Position numbers and translations under genes: made by a program. Below, piece by piece: positions 57,481 to 58,455 of a stretch of DNA of 58,455 nt. This stretch comes from Gnetum montanum (lineage: Eukaryota; Streptophyta; Gnetopsida; Gnetales; Gnetaceae). Every line of letters starts with the position of its first letter. Position 1 is the first letter of the stretch. The notes under the pieces were generated by a model that did no database searches, was not told the origin of the DNA, and saw only the letters and a program-made list of their open reading frames with translations. The stretch lies in contig MNCI01020816.1 in assembly GCA_015680685.1 (NCBI GenBank), positions 66,965 through 125,419 on the forward strand, written 5' to 3'.

Positions 57481-57824
57481 AACCCCCTCCAATAGCCCCT
57501 TAGTACCATCATTTGGTTATTATCTTTAGTTATCTCTACTTGTTATAATGTTGACCATGTTATTATAACATTGTATCTAGTGTTAGCCTTTATTTACTAA
57601 GAAAAATTTTATTGTTTCATGTGTTATTTAAACTTGAAAAAAATTTAGACTCTTACTATTTCTTAAATTTTAATTTTGTTTATACATGTTGATACTAAAT
57701 GTTTTATTCATGTTATATGTTTTATATTTTTATTCACATTATAAGGTTACATTATTTAAATGTGTAAAATGGATAGAATGTAAACTAAGTTGTAAGGTAA
57801 GTTGTAAATAGGTTATAAGAGGCT
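57481..57824. other. No gene seen
   Basis: AT-rich, no motif. Confidence 0.4.
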
Positions 57825-58055
57825 TGCCAGTTTTAGGCCATGGCAAGTCATACGATTTGCCAGTTTTAGGCCATGGTGGATTATACGATTTTCTAGTTTA
57901 GGTCATCGTGGATCATACGATTTGCCAATTTTAGGCCATTGTGGGTCTTACGTTTTGCCAATTTTATGCCATAGCAGGCCATACAATTTGTCAGTTTTAG
58001 GCCATGGTAGGCCTTGTGATTTTTCAATTTTAGGCCATGGTGGGCCCCACATTTT
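57825..58055. repeat. 33-bp minisatellite, seven units
   Basis: Units TTGCCAGTTTTAGGCCATGG plus about 13 more bases start near 57825, 57858, 57891, 57923, 57956, 57989 and 58022. All steps are 33 bp except one of 32. The units have diverged at several positions. Confidence 0.9.
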
Positions 58056-58455
58056 GGAAAGAAAGAATTTTTTTTTCATTTTTACTTTTTAAAATTTTTG
58101 ACTTTTTAGAATGTAACATTTTTATTGGTATTTTTCCTATTTTATGTTCTAAAAAAAGGCATAAAAGGTAAATTGTAAACAAAAATGGATCTTAGGCTAT
58201 GCATGAAGTAAAGTTAAGTAATGTAAAATAAAGTAAAGTAAAATAATGTATGAAAATAATGTTTAAACTACACTAAGGAGGATATCAAGAAAGAGGGCTA
58301 CATGGTTATAGGTGCAAAGGTGAGCAAATTGGATGAGGAATACAATGATTATGCAAGTGTTTCCTAATCTTTGAAAGATTAGGAAATGTGTATGGCCTAC
58401 TTTACATAATCCTATATTTTCTATTTCATTCACTAACCATGTTGAAGATGAGCTC
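58056..58455. other. Window end; possible further exon and a small perfect palindrome
   Basis: 58265-58365 is open on the plus strand (EDIKKEGYMVIGAKVSKL), which could be a last exon of the preceding decayed gene. At 58360-58386 TTTCCTAATCTTT and its exact complement face each other across one base. Confidence 0.35.

Noticed and set aside
58360-58386. Perfect 13-bp-arm hairpin as a transcription terminator
   Set aside because: Rho-independent terminators do not apply in a plant nuclear context; probably a chance palindrome.

Overview
The window looks like nuclear DNA of a large-genome seed plant. It is AT-rich, full of nested and decayed LTR retrotransposons, and has no intact gene that I can name. 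The Tat/Athila-type primer site, the retroelement with second RNase H, the copia-type gag genes with tRNA-iMet primer sites and the very low gene density would suit a gymnosperm or another repeat-rich plant genome, but the species cannot be read from the sequence. No rRNA, tRNA, CRISPR array or bacterial operon was seen.

Layout. 1-1870: 3' end and 3' LTR of a Tat/Athila-type element (A, +). 2160-3320, 11400-13270 and 13650-14340: three diverged copies of one host-like segment. Copy one is split by an LTR element (B, -, 3321-8259). 8.3-20.3 kb: the least repetitive part, with short ORFs and exon-like pieces mostly on the minus strand, many two-copy microduplications and a 451-bp foldback; nothing here is identifiable with confidence. 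20.3-25.3 kb: element C (+), same family as B. 25330-32084: element D (+), same family as A, with gag and protease but no RT, RNase H or integrase.

32.1-48.2 kb is a nest. A Tat-like gypsy pol (E, -) is split inside its reverse transcriptase by a copia-type element F (35073-47411, -). F is in turn split by a relative, G (38702-44514, -), flanked by a perfect 5-bp target duplication TCTAT. F and G carry gag but no pol, and F has an extra ORF resembling the plant transposon-protein/env-like ORF.

48.2-51.7 kb holds low-complexity repeats and then a diverged tandem array of about 190 bp per unit with a palindromic core. 52.1-58.4 kb holds a degraded multi-exon coding region of unknown family (+), and a 33-bp minisatellite at 57.8-58.05 kb.

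How the parts relate: four of the six better-preserved elements (B or C, D, F, G) are non-autonomous derivatives that keep gag and/or protease but lack a polymerase. They would depend on relatives elsewhere for reverse transcription and integration. Their LTRs carry conspicuous short palindromic arrays (GATATC in A/D, AGATGTCTT in F/G) that are the most unusual signals here.
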